A stretch of DNA of 64,000 bases, from NCBI RefSeq assembly GCF_024436065.1, contig NZ_JANFNS010000001.1:992001-1056000 (forward strand), read 5' to 3'. Positions 52,801-60,116 of this stretch are shown piece by piece. The notes under the pieces are model-generated. The model did no database searches and was not told where the DNA came from. It saw only the letters and a program-made list of their open reading frames with translations. The translations under genes and the position numbers were made by a program. The DNA comes from Saccharibacillus sp. JS10 (lineage in GTDB: Bacteria > Bacillota > Bacilli > Paenibacillales > Paenibacillaceae). Every line of letters begins with the position of its first letter. Within the stretch, counting starts at the first letter, position 1.

Positions 52801-53422
52801 ACCCATCGATCCAAATCTGTGCGCCTTGAACAAGCGAAGATTGACCGGCTTGCTGGGCCAAAGAGATCAGGGTATCTTCGGAATCGACATAAAGCTGCGA
52901 TAATTTCTGTTCGAAATCTTGATAGATCGGCAGCGCGTCTTCCAATTTTTCGCGAAGCAGCGGCGAATGTCCGACCGAAATCAAATCTTGCATATGTTCT
53001 TGCAACGTTATCGAATCAATCTTATATCGTTTAAGTTCCGTATATAAATCGTTTAGTTTAGCGATAAATCCGGGTTGTTCGCTCGAAGCACCGAACAAGC
53101 GAAGATCGCTGCGGCGCTCACGAAGCAGACGGTACAACAACATCCGCTTTCCTTCGTCTCCGATCGCCGTAAGTGCCGAACCGCCTGTTTCTTGCATGAC
53201 GCGGTAAGCGAGTCGATGAAAACTAGCGACTTGCGCACGTAAACTCCCGCTGCCTTGTTGCTTGGCAAACAGCGCATATTCACTTTGAAAAGTCGCTTGT
53301 TCAGGCACGATTAACAAGATCGGTGGTCCTAACGGGTCGGCTTTCATTTGGGTACGAATTTCTTCCATCATTGAAGTCGTTTTGCCGCTGCCCGAACATC
53401 CGAGTCTGATTTGTAGCGTCAT
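49865..53422 (-). CDS. addB: ATP-dependent helicase/nuclease subunit AddB
   Basis: Partner of AddA with a Chi-recognition helicase-like part and a second nuclease. Walker A GCSGSGKTTSMMEEI is at about residues 8-22; LIVPEQATFQSEYALF and FVLGLNEGIVP are family motifs. The nuclease site is LLLRVIDYKSSSKDL. The Fe-S cluster cysteines are seen as one in KFTACAFSHFASHG (about residue 800) and three in TACDFCPYHSVC (about residue 1120). 1185 residues. ATG at 53422 has AAGGAGG 10 nt upstream. A LexA box is in the promoter. Confidence 0.96.
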   Translation of the reverse strand: MTLQIRLGCSGSGKTTSMMEEIRTQMKADPLGPPILLIVPEQATFQSEYALFAKQQGSGSLRAQVASFHRLAYRVMQETGGSALTAIGDEGKRMLLYRLLRERRSDLRLFGASSEQPGFIAKLNDLYTELKRYKIDSITLQEHMQDLISVGHSPLLREKLEDALPIYQDFEQKLSQLYVDSEDTLISLAQQAGQSSLVQGAQIWIDGFDYFTPREYEVIGALLEAAKSIVCSLTLDRPYDEGETLSDLNLFYQTASTYRKLRQLAEALEQECEVIVPEQSELPRFATSPLLGRLENELRGEPRLARRVLNEQEKLNAEGEQAISLHMADNRRAEVDAAAREMLRLAREKGARYGDMAVFVRNLDDYESIVAPVFEDYGIPVFADRRKGVLHHPLAEFVRAALDVVLRRWQYEDVFRCIKTDLLLPEDDRITRADLDTLENFVLASGIRGSRWTDGNPWREAPKLSLDDEGRPVPQEAADESKARMDRLEACRNRVVLPLSSFESQLKQSKTAREMCEAVYRMLEQAEVPQRLDRLANVAVAAGDPQAGDIDRQIWGALLDLLDQIAELIDDEEVTIEEFAGMLETGIAGLTLGLVPPALDQVLVGDFERTRPLDIRYAFVLGLNEGIVPLPPVQSGLLSEPERVRLAESGLELSPGAERRLLDEQLLIYHTLTSAQDKLWLSYALNDDEDKPLLPSEIVLNIRAAFPFIRECREHSLPVAGMDRDDYERFITLPESTLPHLLSQLRLWKTGASIDSLWWDVLGAYQDRGELEKLLQSRLASLVYTNESDRLTQSTSVQLYGTHVRSSVSRMEKFTACAFSHFASHGLKLKERQVYKLNAPDIGQLFHAALSDIATRLRLENRSWGSLSVEECLAEARESVDKIAPSLQGEILFSTKRYGYISRKLMDIVGRASVILGEHARRGDFEPIGIEVDFGPGKDIPALSFQLDNGCTMEIVGRIDRVDVAEGEEGLLLRVIDYKSSSKDLKLHEVYYGLSLQMLTYLDVILTHAEAWIGAPALPAGTLYFHVQNPLLNSSNGLAQDAAVQEMLKRFKMKGLVLADSDVVAKMDRTLASGQSPVVPVAIKKDGSFYASSAVADPNQWDSLLKGVRRNIVGIGKRITEGESEARPYRIQQETACDFCPYHSVCQFDESLDHAGYNHLGKPGKDKIWQMFDEQDPQEQKEENS

Positions 53423-53474
53423 CCGCCGATGACCTCCTTATTTTGCAAACTTTAGCAGTCGCTTTATATGGTTT

Positions 53475-53502
53475 ATTATACCTGATTTGCACAAACAAAA
53501 AA
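53475..53502 (-). promoter_or_regulatory. Promoter region of addB
   Basis: TATAAT at 53475-53480 about 50 nt above the addB start; the -35 position (about 53498-53503) is only a T-run. Such a weak -35 next to a LexA box is consistent with an SOS-controlled promoter. Confidence 0.55.
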
Positions 53503-53516
53503 AGAACATGCGTTCT
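53503..53516. promoter_or_regulatory. LexA (SOS) operator upstream of addBA-sbcDC
   Basis: AGAACATGCGTTCT is a palindrome matching the Gram-positive LexA/DinR core GAAC-N4-GTTC in full. It is centred about 32 nt upstream of the -10 box and abuts the -35. Confidence 0.75.
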
Positions 53517-53542
53517 TATCTTTCTTTTTACAGATTCTTTTT

Positions 53543-53586
53543 AGAAAAAAGAGCTTGCTCCCGCTTAAAAGCGAAAAGCAAGCTCT
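53543..53586 (-). terminator. Terminator of the nudix-rlmI unit
   Basis: AGAGCTTGCT pairs with AGCAAGCTCT (53550-53559 with 53577-53586) around an inner CGCTT/AGCG stem, with six Ts following on the minus strand. Confidence 0.9.
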
Positions 53587-53618
53587 ATCTTTTTCTTACC
53601 CATCAATGTCTACGGTAA

Positions 53619-54968
53619 TTAGCGACTGCGAACTTCAAAAATCGCAAATTTCAAATAATGGCTTTCTTCGACGCCAAGAATTTGGGGATGGTCTTTACCC
53701 GCAGCGCGCCATTCGATCAGACGTAACGTTTTGCCTGCATCGCGGGCGGCTTCTTGAATCGTCTCCAAAAAGAGTTCAGGGCGCATATGGTACGAGCAGC
53801 TTGCTGTAACCAGATAACCGCCTTCGCTCACCAGTTTCATCCCGTGCAAGTTGATGTCTTTGTATCCACGAACCGCACCTTTGACCGCAGAACGGCTTTT
53901 GGCAAAAGCAGGCGGATCGAGAATCACAACGTCCCAACTACGACCGCCTCCTGCCGGAATCGGTACAGACGTATCGACTTTGGATAAACCTTCTGCGCGG
54001 CGTTTGCGTTCTTCAAGACCTTTGACATTTTCACGCAAATAATCAAAAGCATCGGCAACGACAAATTCAACGCGTTCATCAAAACCGTTCAAGCTGACAT
54101 TTTCGCGTGCGCTTTCGATCGCATGTGCCGAAATATCCAGACACGTTACTTTTTTGGCGCCATATTCACAAGCATGAAGCGTAAAGCTTCCGGTATGCGA
54201 GAAACATTCCAGAACGGTTGCGCCGTCCCAATATGGGAACTCAACGACTTTGCCTTTTTTATTCACCGGGCGGCTTTCGCCTTCGATTTCTTGCAGTTCG
54301 ATCCCGCTACGTTCGCCCCATCCTGTCATCAATGGAGCTATCGAAGCGCGGTTTTCGCGTTGGTCGAAAAAGTATCCGGTTTTCTGACCTTGCTCGATAT
54401 CGACTTTGATCAGCAGACCGTTTTCTTTGACCGTTACATGACGCGGACATTCGCCGTATAGAACCCCTGTCGTTTCTTCCAATCCTTCGAGCTTACGTAC
54501 CGATACGTCGCTACGCTCGTAAATGCCAACCGGACGCATCACTTCAACCAACGCATTCACGATTTCGGAGCGACGACGATCCATGCCGAGCGTCAAAATT
54601 TGAACCACAAGAATATCGTCGAAACGATCTACAATGAGTCCCGGCAAAAAGTCGGCTTCTCCGTATACCAAGCGATAAGCTGTTCCATTTACAAAACGAT
54701 TGCGATGGCTGAGGCAAGCCCGGAAACGCGATACGAAAAATTTCTCATCCATTTGCTCGATCTGACCATGCGACAGTAAGCGAACCGTAATTTGCGATTG
54801 TTCGTTATAATATCCGTTTGCGAGATATTTGCCTCGATGATCGGTCACTTCGACCACATCACCGGGTGTGATTTCTCCTTCTGTACTTGCGATCTCGCTT
54901 TTATAAATCCACGGATGACCTTCTTCAAGGCGCTTTTTCCGATTTTTATCTAAAATAACTTTTGCCAA
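53619..54968 (-). CDS. rlmI: Class I SAM-dependent 23S rRNA methyltransferase, RlmI family
   Basis: An N-terminal PUA domain (AKVILDKNRKKRLEEGHPWIYKSEI) and central segment (YRLVYGEADFLPGLIVDRFDD) are followed by a Rossmann methyltransferase with VLECFSHTGSFTLHA, VTCLDISAHAIESARENV, DVVILDPPAFAKS and a C-terminal LRLIEWRAAGKDHPQ. E. coli RlmI methylates C1962 of 23S rRNA; the same target is inferred only. At 449 residues it is longer than the usual 390-400 because of two insertions (EIEGESRPVNKKGKVVEFPYW and KVDTSVPIPAGGGRSW). TTG start at 54968, 7 nt after AGGAGG. Confidence 0.88.
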   Translation of the reverse strand: MAKVILDKNRKKRLEEGHPWIYKSEIASTEGEITPGDVVEVTDHRGKYLANGYYNEQSQITVRLLSHGQIEQMDEKFFVSRFRACLSHRNRFVNGTAYRLVYGEADFLPGLIVDRFDDILVVQILTLGMDRRRSEIVNALVEVMRPVGIYERSDVSVRKLEGLEETTGVLYGECPRHVTVKENGLLIKVDIEQGQKTGYFFDQRENRASIAPLMTGWGERSGIELQEIEGESRPVNKKGKVVEFPYWDGATVLECFSHTGSFTLHACEYGAKKVTCLDISAHAIESARENVSLNGFDERVEFVVADAFDYLRENVKGLEERKRRAEGLSKVDTSVPIPAGGGRSWDVVILDPPAFAKSRSAVKGAVRGYKDINLHGMKLVSEGGYLVTASCSYHMRPELFLETIQEAARDAGKTLRLIEWRAAGKDHPQILGVEESHYLKFAIFEVRSR

Positions 54969-54981
54969 CTTGCTTCCTCCT

Positions 54982-55413
54982 CTATATCTTCAACCCTAGC
55001 ATCTCCATTGCCGATTTCAAAATCGGATGGTTATTTTCGTACCCTGACTTTTTATGCAAAACGAGCGCTTCTTCTGGCGAAAACCATTCGACGCCCCGAA
55101 TTTCTTCTTGCTGAGCGCGAAGTTCGCCGCCTAATGCTTCAACTAAATAATAACGGACTTCTTTGTCGACCAGCCCGTACTTTTCGTTCTGGTATTGATA
55201 GCGGATGATGTCTACAAGCTGAACGATCCGCCCTTCGATCCCTGTTTCTTCACGGATTTCGCGCAATGCTGCTTCGCGAGGAGTCTCGCCCGGCTCCCGT
55301 TTTCCTTTTGCCAGCGAGACTTTGCCGTACCGATCTTGGATTAGTTGGATTTGCAGTTTGTCGCCTTCTGCGCGATAGACGACACCGCCTGCCGATATTT
55401 CCGTTCTGCTCAC
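54982..55413 (-). CDS. Nudix hydrolase
   Basis: A 143-residue single-domain Nudix protein. The box GKREPGETPREAALREIREETGI (given by position: residues about 37-59) has all required Gly, Glu and Arg residues for metal-dependent cleavage of a nucleoside diphosphate linkage. The substrate, possibly an oxidised nucleotide or dinucleoside polyphosphate, cannot be told. GTG start at 55413 lies 7 nt after AAGGAGA. It is 13 nt upstream of the rlmI-type gene and co-transcribed with it. Confidence 0.92.
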   Translation of the reverse strand: MSRTEISAGGVVYRAEGDKLQIQLIQDRYGKVSLAKGKREPGETPREAALREIREETGIEGRIVQLVDIIRYQYQNEKYGLVDKEVRYYLVEALGGELRAQQEEIRGVEWFSPEEALVLHKKSGYENNHPILKSAMEMLGLKI

Positions 55414-55445
55414 CGTCTTCTCTCCTTATCCTACAGTAACCTTGC

Positions 55446-55482
55446 CGCAAGCAAAAAGACTTCGCAGTGTTCGGCGAAGTCT
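55446..55482 (-). terminator. Terminator of rsmE-mtaB
   Basis: AGACTTCGC pairs with GCGAAGTCT (55457-55465 with 55474-55482), T-run TTTTTGCTT on the minus strand, 40 nt below mtaB. Confidence 0.88.
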
Positions 55483-55521
55483 ACTTTGCCCACGCGCTGC
55501 ACACGGTTTATCGAATTAAAC

Positions 55522-56865
55522 TTAAGATACCGATGTCGCAGATACTCCGTCCAGAACGCGCAGTAATTGGCCGCGACATTCATTGGCGTTCGCTTCTGTA
55601 ATTTTAACACGGCACAACTGACCTTGAAGTTCTTGCGAACCTTCGAAAACAATCGTCAGATAGTTATCGCTATGCCCACCGACAAAACCTTGCGGATACG
55701 TGCCTTTTTCATTTTTCTCAGGAATCACATCAACGACTTCGCCGACAAATTTTTGAGCATAAGTCAGCTGCATCTGTTCAGACAATTCGATCAATTCGTG
55801 TACGCGTTGGTTTTTGATTTCGTCATCCACTTGATCGTCCATCCGCGCAGCCGGCGTACCGGTACGTTGCGAATATGGGAAGACGTGCATTTCGGAAAAG
55901 CCGATCTGCTGCATAAAAGCAAACCCGTTGCGATACATTTCGTCCGTTTCTCCCGGGAAACCTACGATCACGTCGGTTGTAATCGCCACATCGGGCATCG
56001 CTTGGCGAATACGGGCAATCTTCTCCGCAAATTCAGCAGTCGTATATTTACGGCGCATTCTTTTGAGTACCGAATCATCGCCGGCTTGCAGCGGAATATG
56101 AAAATGACGGCACATTTTAGTCGAACGATTCAACACGTCCAGCATTTTGTCATCGATTTGGCTCGCTTCGATCGAACTGATTCGAATCCGCTCCAAGCCT
56201 TCGACTTTATCCAGTTCTTCCATCAGATCGGACAATCGATAATTTTCCATATCGTCGCCGTATCCGCCGGTATGAATACCAGTCAGCACGATCTCTTTGT
56301 AGCCCGCAGCAACCAACTGACGCGCTTGCGAAAGGACGCTTTGCGGCTCACGGCTGCGAGACAATCCGCGTGACCACGGAATGATGCAGAATGTACAGAA
56401 GTTGTTGCAGCCTTCTTGAATTTTCAAAAAAGCACGGGTATGCCCGTTAAAGCTAGGCACGTCGAGTTCTTCGAACGTACGGGTTTTCATAATATTGCGT
56501 ACGGCATTAATCGGCTCGCGCTTCGCGTGAATCTCGTCGACAAGCGGCAAAATCTTCTCGCGGTCCTGCGTACCGATTACCAGATCAACGCCCGGAATTT
56601 CCATAATCTCTGCCGCAGACGTCTGTGCGTAACATCCGGTTACCGCAACAATTGCGTTCGGATTCCGGCGTACGGCGCGGCGAATAATTTGACGGCTTTT
56701 TTTATCGCCCGTATTCGTTACGGTACATGTATTAATCAGGTAGACATCGGCAGTCTGGTCGAACTCGACTTGCTCGTATCCTTCGTTTTTGAACAATTGC
56801 CAGATAGCTTCCGTATCATAAAAGTTGACTTTGCAGCCCAGCGTATAAAAAGCAACAGATGGCAT
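55522..56865 (-). CDS. mtaB: tRNA t6A37 methylthiotransferase MtaB
   Basis: Radical SAM enzyme converting t6A37 to ms2t6A in tRNA. The N-terminal MTTase domain holds three cluster cysteines (TLGCKVN, INTCTVTN, AVTGCYAQ). The radical SAM core has EGCNNFCTFCIIPWSRG (CxxxCxxC), and a C-terminal TRAM domain follows. ATG at 56865 gives 447 residues, as in B. subtilis YqeV; the frame is open 14 codons upstream inside rsmE. The start overlaps the rsmE stop by one base (TAATG). Confidence 0.96.
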   Translation of the reverse strand: MPSVAFYTLGCKVNFYDTEAIWQLFKNEGYEQVEFDQTADVYLINTCTVTNTGDKKSRQIIRRAVRRNPNAIVAVTGCYAQTSAAEIMEIPGVDLVIGTQDREKILPLVDEIHAKREPINAVRNIMKTRTFEELDVPSFNGHTRAFLKIQEGCNNFCTFCIIPWSRGLSRSREPQSVLSQARQLVAAGYKEIVLTGIHTGGYGDDMENYRLSDLMEELDKVEGLERIRISSIEASQIDDKMLDVLNRSTKMCRHFHIPLQAGDDSVLKRMRRKYTTAEFAEKIARIRQAMPDVAITTDVIVGFPGETDEMYRNGFAFMQQIGFSEMHVFPYSQRTGTPAARMDDQVDDEIKNQRVHELIELSEQMQLTYAQKFVGEVVDVIPEKNEKGTYPQGFVGGHSDNYLTIVFEGSQELQGQLCRVKITEANANECRGQLLRVLDGVSATSVS

Positions 56866-57629
56866 TATTGATTTCCTCCCATTTCTCCAGACTCGTATAA
56901 GATACAAGACAATGCGGTCATGCCCGCTGTCTCTGCTCGTAAAATACGTTTGCCTAGACCTGTAATTGCTGCGCCCGCAGCTTCCGCTTCAAGTGCTTCT
57001 CGTTCCGAAAATCCGCCTTCCGGCCCTATAATCAGCAAAATATTCGCTCCAGCCTCCGTATGGCTTTGCGCAAAAGGACGCACCGCATCTCGCAGTTGTA
57101 ATCCGTTTTCTTTTTCGTAGCAGAACAAGATCAGATCATAATCGCCGAACCTCTTAAGCAATTGCTTGTACGTAAGCGGCTGAGATACATTCGGAATCCG
57201 GCTCCGGTGACTTTGCTCTGCGGCTTCTTTGGCGATCTTGCTCCACCGCTGAAGACGCTTTTCTTCTTTTTTCGCATCGTATTGAACGACGGTACGCTCC
57301 GATAAAAACGGTATAAATTCATGGGCACCGATTTCGGTACACTTTTGAATAACCGTCTCTAGCTTGTCGCCTTTCGGCAAACTTTGAGCAATACTTACTC
57401 GAAAACGCGCTTCGCTTTTTTCTGCGATTTCTTCGATAATATCCGCGATGACTTCGCTTTGTTCGACGGTCTCAAGCTCGGCAAGCACGACGAGATCCGC
57501 TCCATCGCATACGATAATCTTGTCGCCTGGACGACCTCGCATCACGCGGCTGATATGACGTGCATCTTCACCGAGGATACGCACTTTGTTGGCTTCGACT
57601 TGCTCTTTTTCCACAAAATATCTTTGCAT
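56865..57629 (-). CDS. rsmE: 16S rRNA (uracil1498-N3)-methyltransferase RsmE
   Basis: SPOUT-class methyltransferase acting on U1498 of 16S rRNA. The N-terminal PUA-like part (RYFVEKEQVEANKVRILGEDARHISRVMR) and the C-terminal knot (LLIIGPEGGFSEREALEAEAAG, GKRILRAETAGMTAL) are characteristic. SLPKGDKLETVIQKCTEIG and EKRLQRWSKIAKEAAEQSHRS are also conserved. 254 residues. Conserved prmA-rsmE-mtaB order, here interrupted by the M50 gene and a terminator. Confidence 0.96.
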   Translation of the reverse strand: MQRYFVEKEQVEANKVRILGEDARHISRVMRGRPGDKIIVCDGADLVVLAELETVEQSEVIADIIEEIAEKSEARFRVSIAQSLPKGDKLETVIQKCTEIGAHEFIPFLSERTVVQYDAKKEEKRLQRWSKIAKEAAEQSHRSRIPNVSQPLTYKQLLKRFGDYDLILFCYEKENGLQLRDAVRPFAQSHTEAGANILLIIGPEGGFSEREALEAEAAGAAITGLGKRILRAETAGMTALSCILYESGEMGGNQ

Positions 57630-57705
57630 CGCTCATCACTTCTCTTCCGTTTTTGACCAGATTCCATCATACACAATTTGCTCTCTGCTGACCAGTAGAT
57701 CGACG

Positions 57706-57738
57706 CAAAAACCGGCGATTCCCTTAGGGAACGCCGGT
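57706..57738 (-). terminator. Terminator of prmA-M50
   Basis: ACCGGCG pairs with CGCCGGT (57711-57738) around a TTCCC/GGGAA inner stem, then TTTTT on the minus strand. It separates the M50 gene from rsmE. Confidence 0.87.
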
Positions 57739-57766
57739 CTGTAATCTTGCGCAGATAAACTCATTA

Positions 57767-58435
57767 TCATCCGAAAATAGCGGCGCCCCAACTTAAAAAT
57801 AGCTGCATGAGATCGCCGATCCATACATACATCCGTCCAATCGTATTTTCCCGAAGCGGCGGGATAAAGACCACCAGCAAAAAGATAAAGATCGAATACG
57901 GTTCGATTTGTTGCAGTTTGCGGCGAATCCGTAGCGGAGCGATATCTTCAATAATTCGGTACCCGTCAAGCGGCGGCAGCGGAATCAAGTTGAAGAAGAA
58001 CAGCAGCAGATTCAATTGAATCAGATAGTTGAAGAAAATCAGCCCAGCTTCGGCAAGGCGCGAAGAATCCGCGTTTAGGAAAACGCCGTTCATATTCAAT
58101 GCTTGGAAAACTAACGCGCCGATCAACGCAATCAGTAGATTGCTGAGCGGACCGACTGCCGAAACGATAATGCCCATCAATCGCGGCTTGCTAAAATTCT
58201 CACGCGTAACCGGAACGGGACGTGCCCAACCGAAGCCCGCAATCAGAATCAAAATCATACCTAGAAAATCGACGTGCTTTGCTGGATTCAACGTGACGCG
58301 TCCAAGCAATTGAGCCGTTGGATCACCGAATTTGTATGCCGCATACGCATGGGCAAATTCGTGAACGGTAAAAGCAATAATCAATACAATAAGGACAAAC
58401 GGAAGTACATCCCATGAAAAAGCCAGAAAATTCAT
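57767..58435 (-). CDS. Site-2 protease family (M50) metalloprotease
   Basis: Intramembrane zinc protease-like protein. HEFAH at residues 25-29 within the first span gives two zinc ligands and the catalytic Glu. NPAKHVDFLGMILILIAGFGWARPVPV and LPPLDGYRIIEDIAP (third ligand Asp) complete the S2P pattern. Five or six membrane spans, 222 residues, no PDZ domain, so it belongs to the small YwhC-like group whose substrates are unknown. ATG follows the prmA stop directly (TAAATG), with AAGGTGG 5 nt before. Not in this place in B. subtilis. Confidence 0.9.
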   Translation of the reverse strand: MNFLAFSWDVLPFVLIVLIIAFTVHEFAHAYAAYKFGDPTAQLLGRVTLNPAKHVDFLGMILILIAGFGWARPVPVTRENFSKPRLMGIIVSAVGPLSNLLIALIGALVFQALNMNGVFLNADSSRLAEAGLIFFNYLIQLNLLLFFFNLIPLPPLDGYRIIEDIAPLRIRRKLQQIEPYSIFIFLLVVFIPPLRENTIGRMYVWIGDLMQLFLSWGAAIFG

Positions 58436-59413
58436 TTAAACCACCTTTTCCGCTACAAACGCTAACCATTCTTCTTCGCGGTGTACGTGGCGGATTGTCA
58501 ATCCTGCGGCAATCAATCCATCATGTACGGCTTGTTCTTTGTCTTTATAGATCCCTGACGCCAAATACAGCCCACCCGGTTGAAGTGCTTCATACACATC
58601 ATTTGTGAACAGCAAAATGATTTCTGCCAAAATATTGGCTACCACAATCTGTACCGGAAGTTGAACGCCAATATCTGCCGATGCGCCGTGACCTTCCGGA
58701 CGAAGCACAGACAACAGATCGCTTTCTTTGACTGTGACTTGCTCAGACAAACCGTTTAACGCTACATTTTCTTGCGCGCTTTTTACAGCTACAGGATCAA
58801 GGTCGAGTGCCAGCACTTGCTTCGCGCCCAGCTTCATCGCGCCAATCGCTAAAATGCCTGAACCGGTACCGACATCAATGACATCTTCGCCGCCTTTGAC
58901 GATACTTTCGAGTGCGCGCAAGCACAAAGCCGTTGTCGGGTGAGTCCCTGTACCGAATGCCATTCCGGGATCAAGTTCGATAATACGCTCGCCTTCGGAC
59001 GCTTCGTATTCTTCCCATACCGGCTTAATAGTCAGCGTATCCGATACTTTGAGCGGCTTATAATAAGCTTTCCATGCTGTCGCCCATTCTTCTTCGTCTA
59101 CGACTCTGGTTTCATACGTAGGATTGCCTGTGTCGATATTGTACGTCGCAAGCTCGATCGTCCGCGTTTTTACTTCTTCCAACACATCTTCAATATTCAC
59201 ATCATCGGAAAAATAGCCTTTGATCTCTGCGCGACCTTCTGGAATATCGTTCAGCGGTTGGTCGAACCATTCGCCATACGGACGTTCGCGTTTTTTATTC
59301 AAATTGCCTGATTCTTCGATCGAAACGCCGCCAGCTCCTGCTTCGTGCAAGAAGTTCGAGATCGCTTCAGTCGCTTCCTCAGTCGTATGTATAGTCAGTT
59401 CATGCCATAACAT
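58436..59413 (-). CDS. prmA: Ribosomal protein uL11 methyltransferase PrmA
   Basis: SAM-dependent trimethylation of ribosomal protein L11. An N-terminal substrate-recognition domain (WHELTIHTTEEATEAISNFLHEAG) leads to the catalytic domain with ELDPGMAFGTGTHPTTALCL, VIDVGTGSGILAIGAMKLGA, ALDLDPVAVKSAQENV and VVANILAEII. 325 residues, slightly longer than usual because of a loop around residues 40-75. ATG at 59413 has GAGGAGCG upstream. In B. subtilis it directly follows dnaJ; here 3.5 kb separates them. Confidence 0.96.
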   Translation of the reverse strand: MLWHELTIHTTEEATEAISNFLHEAGAGGVSIEESGNLNKKRERPYGEWFDQPLNDIPEGRAEIKGYFSDDVNIEDVLEEVKTRTIELATYNIDTGNPTYETRVVDEEEWATAWKAYYKPLKVSDTLTIKPVWEEYEASEGERIIELDPGMAFGTGTHPTTALCLRALESIVKGGEDVIDVGTGSGILAIGAMKLGAKQVLALDLDPVAVKSAQENVALNGLSEQVTVKESDLLSVLRPEGHGASADIGVQLPVQIVVANILAEIILLFTNDVYEALQPGGLYLASGIYKDKEQAVHDGLIAAGLTIRHVHREEEWLAFVAEKVV

Positions 59414-59453
59414 CGTATATCGCTCCTCAATAGTTAACTTTCACACCACTTTC

Positions 59454-59482
59454 ATTGTACTATAGAGTGAGAAACAGTACAA
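59454..59482 (-). promoter_or_regulatory. Promoter of prmA, overlapping the opposite promoter
   Basis: On the minus strand TTGTAC (59477-59482), 17 nt, TACAAT (59454-59459). It covers nearly the same bases as the plus-strand promoter of the zinc ribbon gene. Confidence 0.7.
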
Positions 59483-59483
59483 A
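59455..59483 (+). promoter_or_regulatory. Promoter of the zinc ribbon-PH gene
   Basis: On the plus strand TTGTAC (59455-59460), 17 nt, TACAAA (59478-59483). Face-to-face with, and superimposed on, the prmA promoter. Confidence 0.6.
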
Positions 59484-59514
59484 ACCTTAACTTTTGCGAA
59501 AAGAGGATGAGTGC

Positions 59515-60015
59515 ATGATCTATTGTACACACTGTGGATCCGCCAATTCGGCAGATGCCAATTACTGCGAGAAATGCGGGAAGCCACTACGTAGCGAAGG
59601 AACGATTTTGCCAACCCAGTCTTCAAGTCCAAAAATCACACATCAAGATGACCATACGGAACAAATACTCTGGGAAGGTCGTCCATCGGATCTTGGCGAT
59701 CAAATTCGCACCGGTCTACTGATGAACAATATCCGTTACAAAATTACAAGTCAGCGCCTTATTATTACGACTGGGTTAATGAATAAAAAAACCGAAGAAA
59801 TCGAACTGGTTCGTATCAAAGATATTTCGATGGAAAAAACGATGATGGATCGTATGATGGGTGTCGGTACAATTACAGTCGTGTCCAGCGATCCGACTAC
59901 GCCAGAAGTTCTTTTGGAAGATGTGAAAGACGTGGAGACCGTCAAAGATCTGCTCCGAGATGCGGTTAGAGTCGAAAAAGAACGGTATCGTACGCGATAT
60001 CGTGAAGATTTGTAG
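59515..60015 (+). CDS. Zinc ribbon and bacterial PH domain protein
   Basis: A 166-residue protein. An N-terminal zinc ribbon (IYCTHCGSANSADANYCEKCG, four Cys within residues about 4-24) is joined by a short linker to a bPH_2 (YdbS-like) domain: EQILWEGRPSD, NNIRYKITSQRLIITTGLMNKKTEEIELVRIKDISMEKTMMDRMMGVGTI, given here as residues about 60-135. There is no membrane span. The role is unknown; bPH domains are usually found in envelope-linked proteins. ATG at 59515 has AAGAGG 8 nt upstream. One of only two plus-strand genes, divergent from prmA. Confidence 0.88.
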   Translation: MIYCTHCGSANSADANYCEKCGKPLRSEGTILPTQSSSPKITHQDDHTEQILWEGRPSDLGDQIRTGLLMNNIRYKITSQRLIITTGLMNKKTEEIELVRIKDISMEKTMMDRMMGVGTITVVSSDPTTPEVLLEDVKDVETVKDLLRDAVRVEKERYRTRYREDL

Positions 60016-60042
60016 ATATGCGAAGGTTATAATAAGCAGATT

Positions 60043-60083
60043 AAAAAAGCCCGCTCTCCAGAGATTGGAGAACGGGCTTTTTT
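60043..60083. terminator. Bidirectional terminator between converging genes
   Basis: AAAAAAGCCCG-TCTCC pairs with GGAGA-CGGGCTTTTTT; T-runs follow in both directions, serving the zinc ribbon gene and emrB. Confidence 0.92.
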
Positions 60084-60116
60084 ATATACTTTTTGAAATT
60101 ATAGGCTGAATCTTAA

